A stretch of 64,000 bases of DNA from Paraspadella gotoi. Taxonomy: Eukaryota > Chaetognatha. The notes under the pieces are model-generated. The model saw nothing but the letters and a program-made list of their open reading frames with translations, was not told the DNA's origin and made no database searches. How positions within the stretch are numbered: position 1 is the first letter of the stretch; the number at the start of each line of letters is the position of its first letter. The stretch is taken from NCBI GenBank assembly GCA_051294375.1, contig CM119270.1:13153023-13217022 (forward strand), read 5' to 3'. This document shows positions 63,976 through 64,000 of the stretch, one piece after another. Position numbers and translations under genes: made by a program.

Positions 63976-64000
63976 TCTCTCTCTCTCTCTCTCTCTCTCT
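63976..64000 (+). repeat. (CT)n microsatellite, cut by the window edge
   Basis: Pure CT run reaching the last base, so its full length is unknown. Confidence 0.95.

Overview
This window reads as non-coding, repeat-dominated nuclear DNA of a eukaryote, most likely an invertebrate. Dense, very long microsatellites, above all (GA)n/(CT)n, then GAAA/CTTT, (GTC)n/(GAC)n, (ATT)n and (GGC)n, are the dominant texture, scattered through AT-rich unique DNA. Microsatellite density like this is known from penaeid shrimps and some other crustaceans; that placement is an inference from texture, not from any gene. I found no protein-coding gene, rRNA, canonical tRNA gene, CRISPR array or bacterial-style operon that I can defend. 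Nearly all long open frames are microsatellites translated as Ser-Leu, Arg-Glu, Lys-Glu or Phe-Ser runs, or they cross assembly gaps.

Layout. 0-5.4 kb: AT-rich DNA, one arm of a diverged inverted repeat (1.9-2.7 kb) and a ~289 bp tandem duplication of exon-like, GC-richer DNA (4.6-5.2 kb). 5.4-14 kb: AT-rich unique DNA, a diverged direct repeat (8.0-8.5 and 13.1-13.6 kb), the second inverted arm (11.0-11.65 kb) and two gaps of about 200 N. 14-24 kb: trinucleotide arrays, a GGCGCC minisatellite, a GC-rich unique island at 17.4 kb and a 1.1 kb homopurine tract (19.7-20.8 kb). 24-34 kb: pyrimidine-rich tracts, a strongly C-over-G segment (27.0-27.3 kb) and a minus-strand tRNA-derived SINE (28.9 kb). 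34-46 kb: a ~3 kb direct duplication (34.4-37.6 and 42.5-45.4 kb), a 647 bp fold-back transposon with target-site duplication (39.5-40.2 kb) and a 31 bp minisatellite. 46-57 kb: a tRNA-like SINE core enclosed by 39 bp inverted repeats (46.5 kb), a ~2.6 kb tandem duplication joined by a 25 N gap inside a CT array (49.6-54.8 kb), and long CT arrays. 57-64 kb: a CpG-rich island, a shorter relative of the fold-back transposon (57.9 kb), a 30 bp minisatellite, opposed (GGC)n and (GCC)n tracts, and a final 183 N gap.

Nine N runs lie in the window and most touch microsatellites. Together with the indel-rich divergence between the two large duplicated segments, they warn that part of the apparent duplication may come from assembly. 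The best biological leads are the inverted-repeat-flanked tRNA-like element and the related pair of fold-back elements with 8-9 bp target-site duplications.
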